This document shows, piece by piece, positions 22,917 to 31,648 of a stretch of 42,277 nucleotides of DNA. The stretch is from positions 1 to 42,277 of the forward strand of contig CAJUMR010000022.1 of the NCBI GenBank assembly GCA_910587475.1. Direction: 5' to 3'. The notes beneath the pieces were generated by a model, which did not search any database, was not told where the DNA came from, and worked only from the letters and a program-made list of their open reading frames with translations. The stretch comes from an uncultured Muribaculaceae bacterium. Lineage in GTDB: Bacteria > Bacteroidota > Bacteroidia > Bacteroidales > Muribaculaceae. Within the stretch, counting starts at the first letter, position 1, and each line of letters starts with the position of its first letter. The position numbers and the translations under genes are program-made.

Positions 22917-23816
22917 TTATAGGCTCTGAATAAGCTGTGTGTTGAAATTTCCAAAGTTGTGGATACTTGGCGAACCATTACCACCGCGAGCCCAAGTGTT
23001 AATCATCAATGCTCCTGACTCATGTCGGTATAAGCGATAACCACGTATTTGATTTCCACTTGCAGAATAGTAGAAAGTCTTGTCACTGCCATTGTTCACC
23101 CCTTGGGCGAGATATTGGTTTAATGCCGCAGGCATTGGTATTTGAGTAAATCCGAGCATTGGTAATATAAAATCACCGAATGGAGACCCCATGCAAATAC
23201 CGACCTTAGATTTGGTGACGCCGGTGGTAATGTCTGAATTCAGGATTGCTTTAGGCAAAACATCACCGAGCAAATCTATGATTTTAGCTCTGAGTGTCGG
23301 GTCAGCATATGATAAACCTCGCCAGTTTTTAGAGTGCCAGCCACAATGTTCAAGAGCAAACGGAGGATTGACATATTGAATTCCAACGGAATCGAAAAGA
23401 TGTTTAACCCATTTCTCTTTGTTTAACCACCAAGGGCGACCTGCATAATAAAGCGGATTTTTTTTGGTATTGTTATGGAACGGGTTTGCAGAATTATACT
23501 GTCCAAGAATCGGGAATGTTAATGCTGTGGCACTATATTTCGGATTCAAAAAACGCCAACAAATGGTATTGGTGTTATTGGCATTACTAATATGCTGAGT
23601 AGGAACACCATGCCCTGGATTGAAGTTTAGGATTACCATGGAACACTTGTTGGGATCGCCGTAATATGGCTCCGGAATGAAATCTTGCTGAAGACTTAAC
23701 TTATTGGCATACGGAAGCCAATAGCTCTCATCCGGAGTGATTTTTCCGCCGAGGGCAGCCCAATCGCTGATTTGTTTGTTCCAGTAATTTATAAACTGAG
23801 GAATTGTTAGTGGCAT
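22917..23816 (-). CDS. Unknown protein (299 aa), not carrying the shared operator
   Basis: This soluble protein is rich in Asn, Trp and Tyr. The segment CSMVILNFNPGHGVP (about 58-72) has the look of a nucleotide- or nucleic-acid-binding turn after a beta-strand, as in the uracil-DNA glycosylase superfamily. The second expected motif is not evident, so I do not assign the family. KVGICMGSPFGDFILPMLGF is a later strand-turn-helix element. The promoter candidate lies upstream at 23942-23949 without the dyad seen elsewhere in the island, so it is probably controlled separately. A decayed copy of the 93-aa gene sits between promoter and start. Confidence 0.68.
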   Translation of the reverse strand: MPLTIPQFINYWNKQISDWAALGGKITPDESYWLPYANKLSLQQDFIPEPYYGDPNKCSMVILNFNPGHGVPTQHISNANNTNTICWRFLNPKYSATALTFPILGQYNSANPFHNNTKKNPLYYAGRPWWLNKEKWVKHLFDSVGIQYVNPPFALEHCGWHSKNWRGLSYADPTLRAKIIDLLGDVLPKAILNSDITTGVTKSKVGICMGSPFGDFILPMLGFTQIPMPAALNQYLAQGVNNGSDKTFYYSASGNQIRGYRLYRHESGALMINTWARGGNGSPSIHNFGNFNTQLIQSL

Positions 23817-23835
23817 AATTGTAGTTGTTAATGTG

Positions 23836-23928
23836 TTAAATAGTATGTTCTCTTAGTTTGCGAAGAATATGTTTTTCATCGGTTTGAGCCAAGACTGAAG
23901 GTCATTCGTCCCGGATAATGTTTTTCAT
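23836..23928 (-). pseudogene. Remnant of a second copy of the 93-aa gene
   Basis: Read on the minus strand, this stretch gives MKNIIRDE, a TGA stop, then PSVLAQTDEK and unrelated residues. The intact gene at 21088-21369 reads MKKTKYIIKDECPSDLAQND. The TGC Cys codon of the intact gene is TGA here and similarity ends after about 20 codons. DNA similarity (TTGAGCCA, CTGAAGG, CATTCGTCC in the same order) is also clear. It lies directly upstream of the 299-aa gene. Confidence 0.6.
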
Positions 23929-23941
23929 ATTCTTGTCCTTG

Positions 23942-23949
23942 CAAATGTA
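23942..23949 (-). promoter_or_regulatory. Candidate -7 box upstream of the 299-aa gene
   Basis: TACATTTG on the minus strand fits TAnnTTTG. It precedes both the pseudogene remnant and the 299-aa gene (start 23816). No dyad is seen next to it. Confidence 0.4.
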
Positions 23950-24148
23950 ATGTTTTTTTTTGATTAACCAAAAGGTAGAGGGGCTGTTATTTTAATATTA
24001 TCCCTTTTATCGATTTGTCGGTGTCTTCCGTTAACAACCTGACATTGTTGTCATCTCGGGTTCACAGCCGGGCAATCGTGCATCGATCATCATGAATTGC
24101 CGCGACGTTGCTATCTTCATGCTCGCGGACCGACTGTCACAACACAAT

Positions 24149-24184
24149 GACGGACTGCCTCGTCTTGGGCGAGTGCAGTCCGTC
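24149..24184 (-). terminator. Hairpin after the nucleotidyltransferase gene
   Basis: GACGGACTGC (24149-24158) pairs perfectly with GCAGTCCGTC (24175-24184), with CTCG/CGAG inside the loop. It begins about 30 nt beyond the minus-strand stop at 24215. The minus-strand flank is only mildly T-rich. The remaining bases between 23950 and 24148 show no gene. Confidence 0.5.
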
Positions 24185-24214
24185 GGGTTTTGCGTGGATG
24201 TTCGTGACGGGGTG

Positions 24215-25117
24215 TCAGAACATTTTTTCGGGATAGATGCCGTTTCGGCCGAGCTCGGCAAACTTTGCCACAACTCCCTGTCGGTCTTCGGCATATGTGA
24301 CTCCGAACCATTGAGAGGTGGTGTCGAGCACTTTGACCGTCGCGCGGCCTGAATTGATAAGCGGATCGATGCAGGGCGGAATGGTCATCTCGGCTTTGGG
24401 GGTGTTGAGATCCTTGTCGAGAAACTTTTTGAATTCTTCCTCGGCATATTCGAAGTAGTCTGGTGTGAAGCCCCAGAGGTTCATCGAAACAGGGGTCATC
24501 GCTGCGATGATCTGTTCGGCACCGTTTTCATCTGTGAATGATATTTCACCTCTGTCGTTATAGCCGATGGCTGTGCGTTCGACCACAGATGTCAGCATCC
24601 CGTCGTGGTTTTCGCAGATACCTCGCGACACGGTGCCATTGTCGGTCATCGTGTTGCCGACGCGGAAACCGACCATCGACCAGTCGCCCTTGCGGTCGCG
24701 TTGACGGCTGAGGTCGCGGGCTATCACTTCAAATGCATCGCGACCATAGAAGTCGTCGGCATTGATCACGGCAAAAGGTTCGTTGATGACGCCTTTACCC
24801 ATGAGCACTGCATGGTTGCAGCCCCACGGTTTGGTGCGGTCGGCGGGGCATACGTAGCCTTCCGGCAGCTTGTCGACCGATTGGAAGACGACCTCGACGG
24901 GTATGTGGCCTTCGTATTTTGATAAGATTTTTTCGCGGAAATCCTGTTCGAAATCCTTGCGGATGACAAACACTACCTTGCCAAACCCAGCCTTGATTGC
25001 ATCGTAGATCGAGTAATCCATGATGGTCTGGCCTTGAGGACCAAGCTGGTCGAGCTGTTTCAGACCGCCGTAGCGGCTGCCCATGCCTGCGGCAAGTACA
25101 AATAATGTCGGTTTCAT
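24215..25117 (-). CDS. Sugar-phosphate nucleotidyltransferase
   Basis: The 300-aa enzyme begins MKPTLFVLAAGMGSRYGGLK, the N-terminal signature of the nucleotidyltransferase fold (A-A-G-x-G-x-R). INADDFYGRDAFEV (about 118-131) is the metal-binding segment. Such enzymes make NDP-sugars from a sugar 1-phosphate and an NTP. It follows galactokinase by 43 nt on the same strand, so the likely substrate is galactose 1-phosphate or glucose 1-phosphate, possibly replacing a GalT step (inference). It is more GC-rich than the island genes and belongs with the galactan locus. Confidence 0.8.
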   Translation of the reverse strand: MKPTLFVLAAGMGSRYGGLKQLDQLGPQGQTIMDYSIYDAIKAGFGKVVFVIRKDFEQDFREKILSKYEGHIPVEVVFQSVDKLPEGYVCPADRTKPWGCNHAVLMGKGVINEPFAVINADDFYGRDAFEVIARDLSRQRDRKGDWSMVGFRVGNTMTDNGTVSRGICENHDGMLTSVVERTAIGYNDRGEISFTDENGAEQIIAAMTPVSMNLWGFTPDYFEYAEEEFKKFLDKDLNTPKAEMTIPPCIDPLINSGRATVKVLDTTSQWFGVTYAEDRQGVVAKFAELGRNGIYPEKMF

Positions 25118-25160
25118 ATTCTGATGATGTTGTTGTGTGGTTTTTTGCTGTGTTTTAGTC

Positions 25161-26291
25161 TTATGCTTTGCGTGCTCCGTCGCTGATCACCACAGGATAG
25201 ATCTTGGGTTCATGGCCATATCTTTCGAGGAAACGCGCTGTGGCGGTCGCCGTGAATTTATCCCTGAGGTCTTTCCTGACAAGATTGATGGTGCATCCGC
25301 CGAAGCCTCCGCCCATTATGCGTGAGCCGGTCACTCCACATTCGCGGGCTACGTCATTGAGAAAGTCGAGTTCTTCGCAGCTCACCTCGTAGTCGTCAGA
25401 AAGTCCGGCATGCGTTTCATACATTTTCCTGCCTACCGTTTCATAGTCGCCTGCATTCAGAGCCTCGCAAACTGCGAGCACACGGTCTTTTTCCTCGATC
25501 ACAAATTTTGCGCGGAAATAATCCTCTGCCGTGATATCGGAGCGGATCGCTTTGAGCATCGGCATGGTAGCGTCGCGTAAGGTCTCCAGACCGAGACGCT
25601 TTGCCACGCGCTCACACGATGCCCTGCGTTTGTTGTAGGGAGAGTCGGCGAGTTCATGCTTGACGCGTGAATCGACAAGCACCAGTTCATAATTTTCGGG
25701 ATCGAAAGGAAAGTACTCAAATTCCATCGAGCGGCAGTCGAGTCTCATCAGCTTGCCTTTCTGACCCATCACCGATGCAAACTGATCCATTATGCCGCAG
25801 TTCACTCCGCAGTAATTGTGCTCGGTGCTCTGGCCTATTTTGGCGAGTTCAAACTTGTCGATGGTATTTTCGTTGAAAAGGTCGTTGAGTGCATAGGCAA
25901 AACAGCTTTCAAGGGCGGCCGAGGAACTCAGACCGGCTCCAAGAGGCACGTTGCCCGCAAAAACAGCGTCAAACCCTTTGACCGTGCCTCCGCGTTTCAG
26001 TGTTTCGCGGCACACTCCGAAAATATAGCGGGCCCAAGGCTGCTCAGGGGCATCTTCTTCGTTGAGGCCGAATTCTGCATATTCGTCGATGTCGACTGAG
26101 TAAACTCTCACATTGTCGCTGCCGTTGGGGGCGATGGCGGTCATAATCACTTTGTCGATCGCGCCGGGGAATACGAAGCCTCCGTTATAGTCGGTGTGTT
26201 CGCCGATAAGGTTTATGCGCCCGGCCGAAGCATAGAATGTCGGTTCGGTCCCGAAGCGGTTTTTGAATTCTGTCAAAAGAGATTCCTTCAT
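25161..26291 (-). CDS. galK: Galactokinase
   Basis: The 376-aa protein has the family signatures in order: GRINLIGEHTDYNGGFVFPG (about 24-43), the ATP-binding GAGLSSSAALE (about 117-127), CGVNCGIMDQFASVMG with its catalytic Asp, and the C-terminal GSRIMGGGFGGCTINLV. Length is normal for GalK, a GHMP kinase that phosphorylates galactose at C1. It follows the beta-galactosidase gene of the galactan locus after a terminator, so it probably has its own promoter, and is followed by the nucleotidyltransferase. The pair would turn free galactose into an activated sugar in the cytoplasm. Confidence 0.93.
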   Translation of the reverse strand: MKESLLTEFKNRFGTEPTFYASAGRINLIGEHTDYNGGFVFPGAIDKVIMTAIAPNGSDNVRVYSVDIDEYAEFGLNEEDAPEQPWARYIFGVCRETLKRGGTVKGFDAVFAGNVPLGAGLSSSAALESCFAYALNDLFNENTIDKFELAKIGQSTEHNYCGVNCGIMDQFASVMGQKGKLMRLDCRSMEFEYFPFDPENYELVLVDSRVKHELADSPYNKRRASCERVAKRLGLETLRDATMPMLKAIRSDITAEDYFRAKFVIEEKDRVLAVCEALNAGDYETVGRKMYETHAGLSDDYEVSCEELDFLNDVARECGVTGSRIMGGGFGGCTINLVRKDLRDKFTATATARFLERYGHEPKIYPVVISDGARKA

Positions 26292-26332
26292 TTTGATATG
26301 TCGTTTTATTATTAATTATCCTGTTATGGTTT

Positions 26333-26387
26333 TGTGAAAAAAATGGGGCAACCTTTTTCCATCCTATCCATAATCACGGTTGCCCCA
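26333..26387 (-). terminator. Rho-independent terminator after the GH2 gene
   Basis: On the minus strand a 10-nt stem, TGGGGCAACC (26378-26387) with its complement (26344-26353), closes a 24-nt loop and is followed by a run of seven T residues. It separates the Sus-like transcript from the galactokinase operon. Confidence 0.75.
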
Positions 26388-26414
26388 CCAAAGAACTCGG
26401 TTTCGTGTTTTACC

Positions 26415-28847
26415 TTAGTTTTGAACCTCGATCTTATAGGTTGCCGGTTTAACGCCCTTGGCCGTAGCAGTGAACTCAATCACTCCCGGTTCGAGGCCGC
26501 TCCTGACTATGGCTGTCGCCGCCCCGCTGAACAGATCCATTTCGGGGTTTTGGAAGGGCAGCAGCGATGTCGGGTCGCCGTTGGCTGTCGCTTCAAACTG
26601 CCCGGCCCCTTTCACCGTGAATTTAATCCTGCGGTTGTCGGTCGGAACGATATTCCCGTCTTTGTCTGCCACCTGTATCGTCAGGTAGGCCAGATCGTCG
26701 CCGTTGGCTGAGAGTTTGCCGGTGTTCGATTTTATGACGATGTGATGCGGCTTGCCTGCAGTCCTGATTGACTTTTCCATTGCGCGATTGCCCTTGTCGT
26801 CGTAGGCCACGACTTTCACTTCTCCCGGTTCATAGCGGATGTCATTCCACATCAGGCGGTAGCGGTTTTGCAGCGTGGAGTCGTTTTTCTCGCGCATGCC
26901 TTGGCTCTTTCCGTTGACAAAAAGTTCGGCTTTAGGGAAAGATGTGTAAACAAACACCGGAGTCGTCTCTCCTTCGCGCCCTTGCCAGTTCCAGTGGGGC
27001 AATATGTGTAGAGTCGTATCACTGGTGTTCCAGTGCGAGCGATAGAGATAGAACCGGTCCTTGGGCAGCGATGCAAGGTCGATGATGCCGAATACCGAGC
27101 TGTGGCTTGGCCATGCGTCAGTGTCGTAAGGCGAAGGTTCGCCGAGATAGTCGAAGCCGGTCCAGACAAACTGACCTAACACCCACGGTTGCTCATCAAG
27201 ATAGAAGTCGATGTCGGGAGTGTTCGACCAGTCGCAGGTCTCGTTGTCATAGCTCGACGACTGGTTGTCGGGGTGAAGCACAGCATTGTGCTCTTTGGCA
27301 AAAGACACCGGGAAATGATACACTCCGCGTGATGATACGGTCGATGCGGTCTCCGATCCTAAGATCAACTTTTGAGGTAGCATGCCGTAAGCTTTCTCAT
27401 AGAATTGAGGCTTGTAGTTGAAGCCGGGTATGTCCAGCGACGCTGCAAATCCATTGTCGAGCACTGAGCCGATCTGGTCCATGCCGCAGGTGACCGGGCG
27501 CGTAGGATCGAGGCTGTGCACCAGATTCTGAAGCATCGTCAGCTCTGCCACTCCGTCGGGACCCCATTGACTCGGCACCTCATTGCCGATCGACCACATC
27601 ACGACCGCAGGGCTGTTGCGGAACTGTTTTACCATGTTGGTGACGTCTTTCGAAGCCCATTCGTTGAAAAAACGGCCGTAACCGTTAGGTGATTTCGGAC
27701 GGAAACTCCAGTCGTCAAACGGCTCTATCATCAGCATCATTCCGAGCTCGTCGCAGATCTCGACCAGTTCGGGCGCGGGCATATTGTGTGATGTCCTTAT
27801 GGCATTGGCGCCCATGTCCTTAAGCAGCTCCACCTGATGGCGTAACGCCGATCTGTTGACTGCGGCGCCGAGCGGTCCGAGGTCGTGGTGATTGCACACT
27901 CCTTTGAACTTTGTCGCCACTCCGTTGAGGAAAAATCCTTTTTCGGGAATGTATTCCAGCTGCCGGATGCCGAATTTTGTCTCATACCGGTCGACAACCT
28001 TACCGTCGACCGACAGCACGCTTTTGGCGGTGTAAAGCTCCGGCGAATCTGGCGACCATAGTGCCGGAGCTTCTATCCGGAAACTCTGACTGTGGTTCTG
28101 GCCGTGGGCGACATATGCTGCGTCGTTGCTTGCCACCACTTCGCCCGATGGAGCGACGATTTCTGTAGCCACATCGATTTTTTCGCCTTTGCGTGCACCG
28201 GCTATTTCAAGCTCAAGTTTTACCGACGCTTCGTCGGCCGACACGTAGGGTGTGGTGATGTATGTGCCGTACATCGGAATGTGGACGCGGTCGGTGTTGA
28301 CCACGTGGACGTTTCTGTACAAGCCCGCGCCGGGATACCATCTCGATGCGCGTTCGAAATTTTCGAGTTCCACGGTCAGATCGTTGCTCCCCGGCTTGAC
28401 CGATCCGGTGACGTCGACAAAGAACGAATTATAGCCGTAAGGCCAGTAGATCACTTCTTCGCCGTTAAGCAGCACGTGGGCGTTGCTCATGGCTCCGTCG
28501 AAAACGAGGGTGATGTTACGTCCGGCCGTATCTGCGACTTCAAACGATGTCCGGTATGTGCCTTTGCCGATGAACGGCAGGCCGCCCGTGCGTCCGGTCT
28601 TGATTGATTCTTCTTTCTCGCCGTTCTGTTCGACGGCCACAGTCTGAAGATCGTTGCTGCGGTCAAATGGCCCGTAGATCGCCCAGTCGTGAGGCACTCT
28701 CACCTTCTGCCATGCCGATCCGGCATCGGGTCGGCCTTTGGTGAATTCCCATCCGTCGTGCAGAGTGATCACCGACCTTTCGGCACTGAGATTGAAGGTA
28801 ATGGCTCCCAAGAGAGCCATTACCGATAACATTGAGCGCTTCTTCAT
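26415..28847 (-). CDS. Glycoside hydrolase family 2 beta-galactosidase, secreted
   Basis: The 810-aa protein starts with a signal peptide (MKKRSMLSVMALLGAITFNL). It continues with a sugar-binding jelly-roll domain, a beta-sandwich, and a TIM barrel containing WSIGNEVPS (Glu423 as acid/base) and ILGSETAS (Glu499 as nucleophile). C-terminal beta-sandwich domains are the kind found in Bacteroides GH2 enzymes, the last from about 715 being of invasin/Big type. GH2 also includes beta-glucuronidases and mannosidases. The neighbours (GH53 and galactokinase) make beta-galactosidase acting on galacto-oligosaccharides the best call. It starts 5 nt after the GH53 stop. Periplasmic location is expected. 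Confidence 0.87.
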   Translation of the reverse strand: MKKRSMLSVMALLGAITFNLSAERSVITLHDGWEFTKGRPDAGSAWQKVRVPHDWAIYGPFDRSNDLQTVAVEQNGEKEESIKTGRTGGLPFIGKGTYRTSFEVADTAGRNITLVFDGAMSNAHVLLNGEEVIYWPYGYNSFFVDVTGSVKPGSNDLTVELENFERASRWYPGAGLYRNVHVVNTDRVHIPMYGTYITTPYVSADEASVKLELEIAGARKGEKIDVATEIVAPSGEVVASNDAAYVAHGQNHSQSFRIEAPALWSPDSPELYTAKSVLSVDGKVVDRYETKFGIRQLEYIPEKGFFLNGVATKFKGVCNHHDLGPLGAAVNRSALRHQVELLKDMGANAIRTSHNMPAPELVEICDELGMMLMIEPFDDWSFRPKSPNGYGRFFNEWASKDVTNMVKQFRNSPAVVMWSIGNEVPSQWGPDGVAELTMLQNLVHSLDPTRPVTCGMDQIGSVLDNGFAASLDIPGFNYKPQFYEKAYGMLPQKLILGSETASTVSSRGVYHFPVSFAKEHNAVLHPDNQSSSYDNETCDWSNTPDIDFYLDEQPWVLGQFVWTGFDYLGEPSPYDTDAWPSHSSVFGIIDLASLPKDRFYLYRSHWNTSDTTLHILPHWNWQGREGETTPVFVYTSFPKAELFVNGKSQGMREKNDSTLQNRYRLMWNDIRYEPGEVKVVAYDDKGNRAMEKSIRTAGKPHHIVIKSNTGKLSANGDDLAYLTIQVADKDGNIVPTDNRRIKFTVKGAGQFEATANGDPTSLLPFQNPEMDLFSGAATAIVRSGLEPGVIEFTATAKGVKPATYKIEVQN

Positions 28848-28852
28848 GACTG

Positions 28853-29914
28853 TTATCTGGTCTTGAAGGCGTCAAGCGCCACTGTCGGAGCATCGTTGTC
28901 AAAACATCCGAGATTATAGCCGTCGTTATAGCCGTTTGGCGCCTGTGGTTCCCAGTAGAAGATGCCTTCGACGTCGGTTGTCATCATGCGTGAGATCAGT
29001 TGCTTGCAGAGCTCTCCCTGGTCATAAGGCATGCCGATCTCGCAGATCATAACCGGCTTGTTGTACTTTTGGCGCAGATGATTGATATTGGCTATGCAGT
29101 CTTCGGCCACTTTCTGCCATCCGCCGGTCTCGCCTTGCTGCTCGGCCCAGTAGGGATAGAGCGACATGCCGATCATGTCATATTTTCCTCCGTTCTCGCC
29201 GAGGATGTCGAACATCCGGTCGTAGGCCCACTGGTTGTTGCCCCCGTCGAGATGAACAATCACCTTTGCGTCGGGGAAAACAGCCTTGACAGCGTCGTAT
29301 CCCGCATTGTTGAGCTGAGTCAGCTGCACAGGGTTGTCGACCGAACCGACGGGGAGCATCATGCCGGGAGTGGTCTCGTTGCCGATCTGCACCCATTCGG
29401 GAGTGACGCCGGCTTTTGACAGCGCTGTCAAGGTCTCAGAGACATGATCGGCCACAGCCTTCTGCAAGCCGTCAAACGACAGTTCTTTCCATGCTTCGGG
29501 CATCTCCTGATGACCCGGATCGGCCCATGTGTCGGAGAAGTGGAAATCGATCATCGTGCGCAGGCCGAGGCGCTCGGCCCTGCGGGCTTTCAGCACCACG
29601 TCGTCGACATTGTTCCAGCCGTCCTTAGGGTTGACCCATACACGGAGGCGTATTGAGTTGACTCCGCAGTAGTCGCGGAGCAGTTCCATACATTCCATTT
29701 CCTGACGGTCTTCGCCCGGAGTGTAGAATTTGCGTCCCTCGGCTTCCATCTGTGTGAGCCAGCTCACATCGGCGCCGCGGGCAAACCCTGTTTCTTTTTC
29801 GATTACTGTCTGATTGTCCTGGCGCGGATTGGTGACAGGACCGTCTTCCGTGCATGCCCCGCACATCACTGTTGCGGCAAATGCCAATGCGGATATGATT
29901 GTTGTCATTTTCAT
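28853..29914 (-). CDS. GH53 arabinogalactan endo-beta-1,4-galactanase, lipoprotein
   Basis: The 353-aa protein carries a lipobox ending at Cys21 (AATVMCGAC, then TEDG, acidic and compatible with surface export). The GH53 barrel shows FARGADVSWLTQME, NSIRLRVWVNP, the acid/base WVQIGNETTPG (Glu180) and the nucleophile MICEIGMPYD (Glu292). The family cuts beta-1,4-galactan, the side chain of pectin. Being surface-anchored and in one operon with SusC/D-like genes, it would make the oligosaccharides that are imported. The gene lies 8 nt after the SusE-like gene. Confidence 0.93.
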   Translation of the reverse strand: MKMTTIISALAFAATVMCGACTEDGPVTNPRQDNQTVIEKETGFARGADVSWLTQMEAEGRKFYTPGEDRQEMECMELLRDYCGVNSIRLRVWVNPKDGWNNVDDVVLKARRAERLGLRTMIDFHFSDTWADPGHQEMPEAWKELSFDGLQKAVADHVSETLTALSKAGVTPEWVQIGNETTPGMMLPVGSVDNPVQLTQLNNAGYDAVKAVFPDAKVIVHLDGGNNQWAYDRMFDILGENGGKYDMIGMSLYPYWAEQQGETGGWQKVAEDCIANINHLRQKYNKPVMICEIGMPYDQGELCKQLISRMMTTDVEGIFYWEPQAPNGYNDGYNLGCFDNDAPTVALDAFKTR

Positions 29915-29922
29915 TGAAATCT

Positions 29923-31638
29923 TTATTTAAGTGAATATGTATATGTCTGTTTGCCAAGATCCACGCTCAGGATGTAGGTTTCGCCGACGGTCAGTGCGTT
30001 GTCGCCGTCAAATCCTGTTGTGGCGTCGGAGTGTCCGAGACGGAGATTGCCTTCTCCACCTCCGAAGAACAGGCTCCAGTCATGGTTGATGAGAACCTTG
30101 ACACCCCAGGGTGTATCTTGCTCCTTGACAAATTCGGCAGTGAATATCTCGGGATTGTCGGCCGACTGCACCATTTCGTGCTCCGACCAGTCATCGTTCA
30201 AACCTGTGAAGGTGACGTTGTCGATCTTCGTCAGGCTGTAGGTGAGGCTGCTCATGCTGAAGTCCATCACATACAGTCCCTTTTCGGGTGCGGGGATGTT
30301 GCCGTCGTTGCTCGATGTGGCGAGCACCATGCTTCCCGACATGGCTGTGGCATCGTCGGCGCCTTTGTAGGCTGTGTCCCAGGCCGGTTGAGGGTAGGCG
30401 CGGTAACCCCATTCGGAGTCTATCCAATGAGCGCCGCCGTAGCTGAGGCTGCTTTCGTCGTAAAGAGATAGGTAGTCGTCGAAGCCGTTCCAGTCGGCAA
30501 CGCCCGAGAAATACAATCGCGGCTCTGCCTCAGGTTCGGGTGCGGCCTCCCCTGCGCCGACTGTCAGTTCGAGCGGGTTCGACAGGTCGAGCACGAGAGT
30601 GGTCTCGCCGGCCGGCATGTCGACAGTGATCGATGACGCTGTTTCGCCGTACGACAGGCCTGACGCGCTGCCTCCGAATGCTACTGTCTGTTCGATTGCC
30701 GGACCCATGTCGGTGGTGGTGCGGTCATAGAGACTGCCTTTGCCGCTGATGGTGATTGTGACGGTCGTGGCCGATGGCAGGTCGACTGGCATGATCCACT
30801 GGTTGGATTTGAGATTGAAGGTCATTTCGCCGTTAAGGTCGCCACCGACGTTGAGATTGTCGATGTGCACGCAGCTCCACCATCCTTCGACGGTGTTCAG
30901 CGTCGTGAAATAGCAGCCCGACGGATCCGGGAACCAGAAATTCCAGTGATCGTCGTCCGACGATGCGACAAACGTTTTTCCGCTTTCACCGATATTACCC
31001 CACACGATGTTGTTTGCCTCGCGGAACCACCAGTTGGTCCAGCCGTTGACACCCATAAACCCTTGATAGATGCCGTTTTCTTCAGGCGACGCAAGTTTCA
31101 TCGATGTCTCGTTCAAATCCTTGTCGAGGACTGTGCCGAGTGTCAGGCGTATTCTGTAAGCTTGCACCATGACCTTGATGACTGATGAATACGATGGCTC
31201 GACATTGGCGGCGAGAACCGACCGTATGCGTATGTAGAGCGGGGCTTTCTCATCTGCCGAAAAGCCAAGGCGTCCTAACAGTGAATTGAGTTCCTCGCAT
31301 AGGAACTGACGGGAGCGCACGCCCTTTCCGGGGCTCAGGTCGATCGTCGAAGTGAATTGCTCGTCTTTCGACAGCTGTATGGTCTCATCGGCGGCGTTGA
31401 CCGCGGCTTGAAGATTATCGTCGCTCAGCGACAGCTGTCCGTCGCCGCTCCAGTAGATCGTCATGGCGAGAGCCTGAGGATTGTCTGAGCTCAGTATTAT
31501 CTCTCCCGAGGCGCCTTCCAGCGAGATGTCGTCGGTCGGCAGTACATACACCGGTTCGATGTCGCTGTCGCATGAGTACAGGACCATTGCCGCTGCGGCA
31601 GGCAATAACGTTGCCCTCAGTATATTGTTGAGTTTCAT
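29923..31638 (-). CDS. SusE/SusF-like surface glycan-binding lipoprotein
   Basis: The 571-aa protein has a lipoprotein signal (MKLNNILRATLLPAAAAMVL, Cys23 followed by DSD). An N-terminal SusE-like immunoglobulin domain (about 35-160) opens with the IILSSDNPQALAMTIYWSGD pattern. Two or more beta-sandwich regions follow, the first with WTNWWFREANNIVWG, and the C-terminal part (FTGLNDDWSEHEMVQ...) is of the SusF kind. Such proteins bind polysaccharide at the cell surface without cutting it. It is placed right after SusD, as usual. Ligand by context: galactan or arabinogalactan. Confidence 0.8.
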   Translation of the reverse strand: MKLNNILRATLLPAAAAMVLYSCDSDIEPVYVLPTDDISLEGASGEIILSSDNPQALAMTIYWSGDGQLSLSDDNLQAAVNAADETIQLSKDEQFTSTIDLSPGKGVRSRQFLCEELNSLLGRLGFSADEKAPLYIRIRSVLAANVEPSYSSVIKVMVQAYRIRLTLGTVLDKDLNETSMKLASPEENGIYQGFMGVNGWTNWWFREANNIVWGNIGESGKTFVASSDDDHWNFWFPDPSGCYFTTLNTVEGWWSCVHIDNLNVGGDLNGEMTFNLKSNQWIMPVDLPSATTVTITISGKGSLYDRTTTDMGPAIEQTVAFGGSASGLSYGETASSITVDMPAGETTLVLDLSNPLELTVGAGEAAPEPEAEPRLYFSGVADWNGFDDYLSLYDESSLSYGGAHWIDSEWGYRAYPQPAWDTAYKGADDATAMSGSMVLATSSNDGNIPAPEKGLYVMDFSMSSLTYSLTKIDNVTFTGLNDDWSEHEMVQSADNPEIFTAEFVKEQDTPWGVKVLINHDWSLFFGGGEGNLRLGHSDATTGFDGDNALTVGETYILSVDLGKQTYTYSLK

Positions 31639-31648
31639 GATTTATTGA

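Noticed and set aside
22917..23816. Uracil-DNA glycosylase-like call for the 299-aa protein
   Set aside because: One LNxNPG-like turn is not enough; the second active-site motif was not found.
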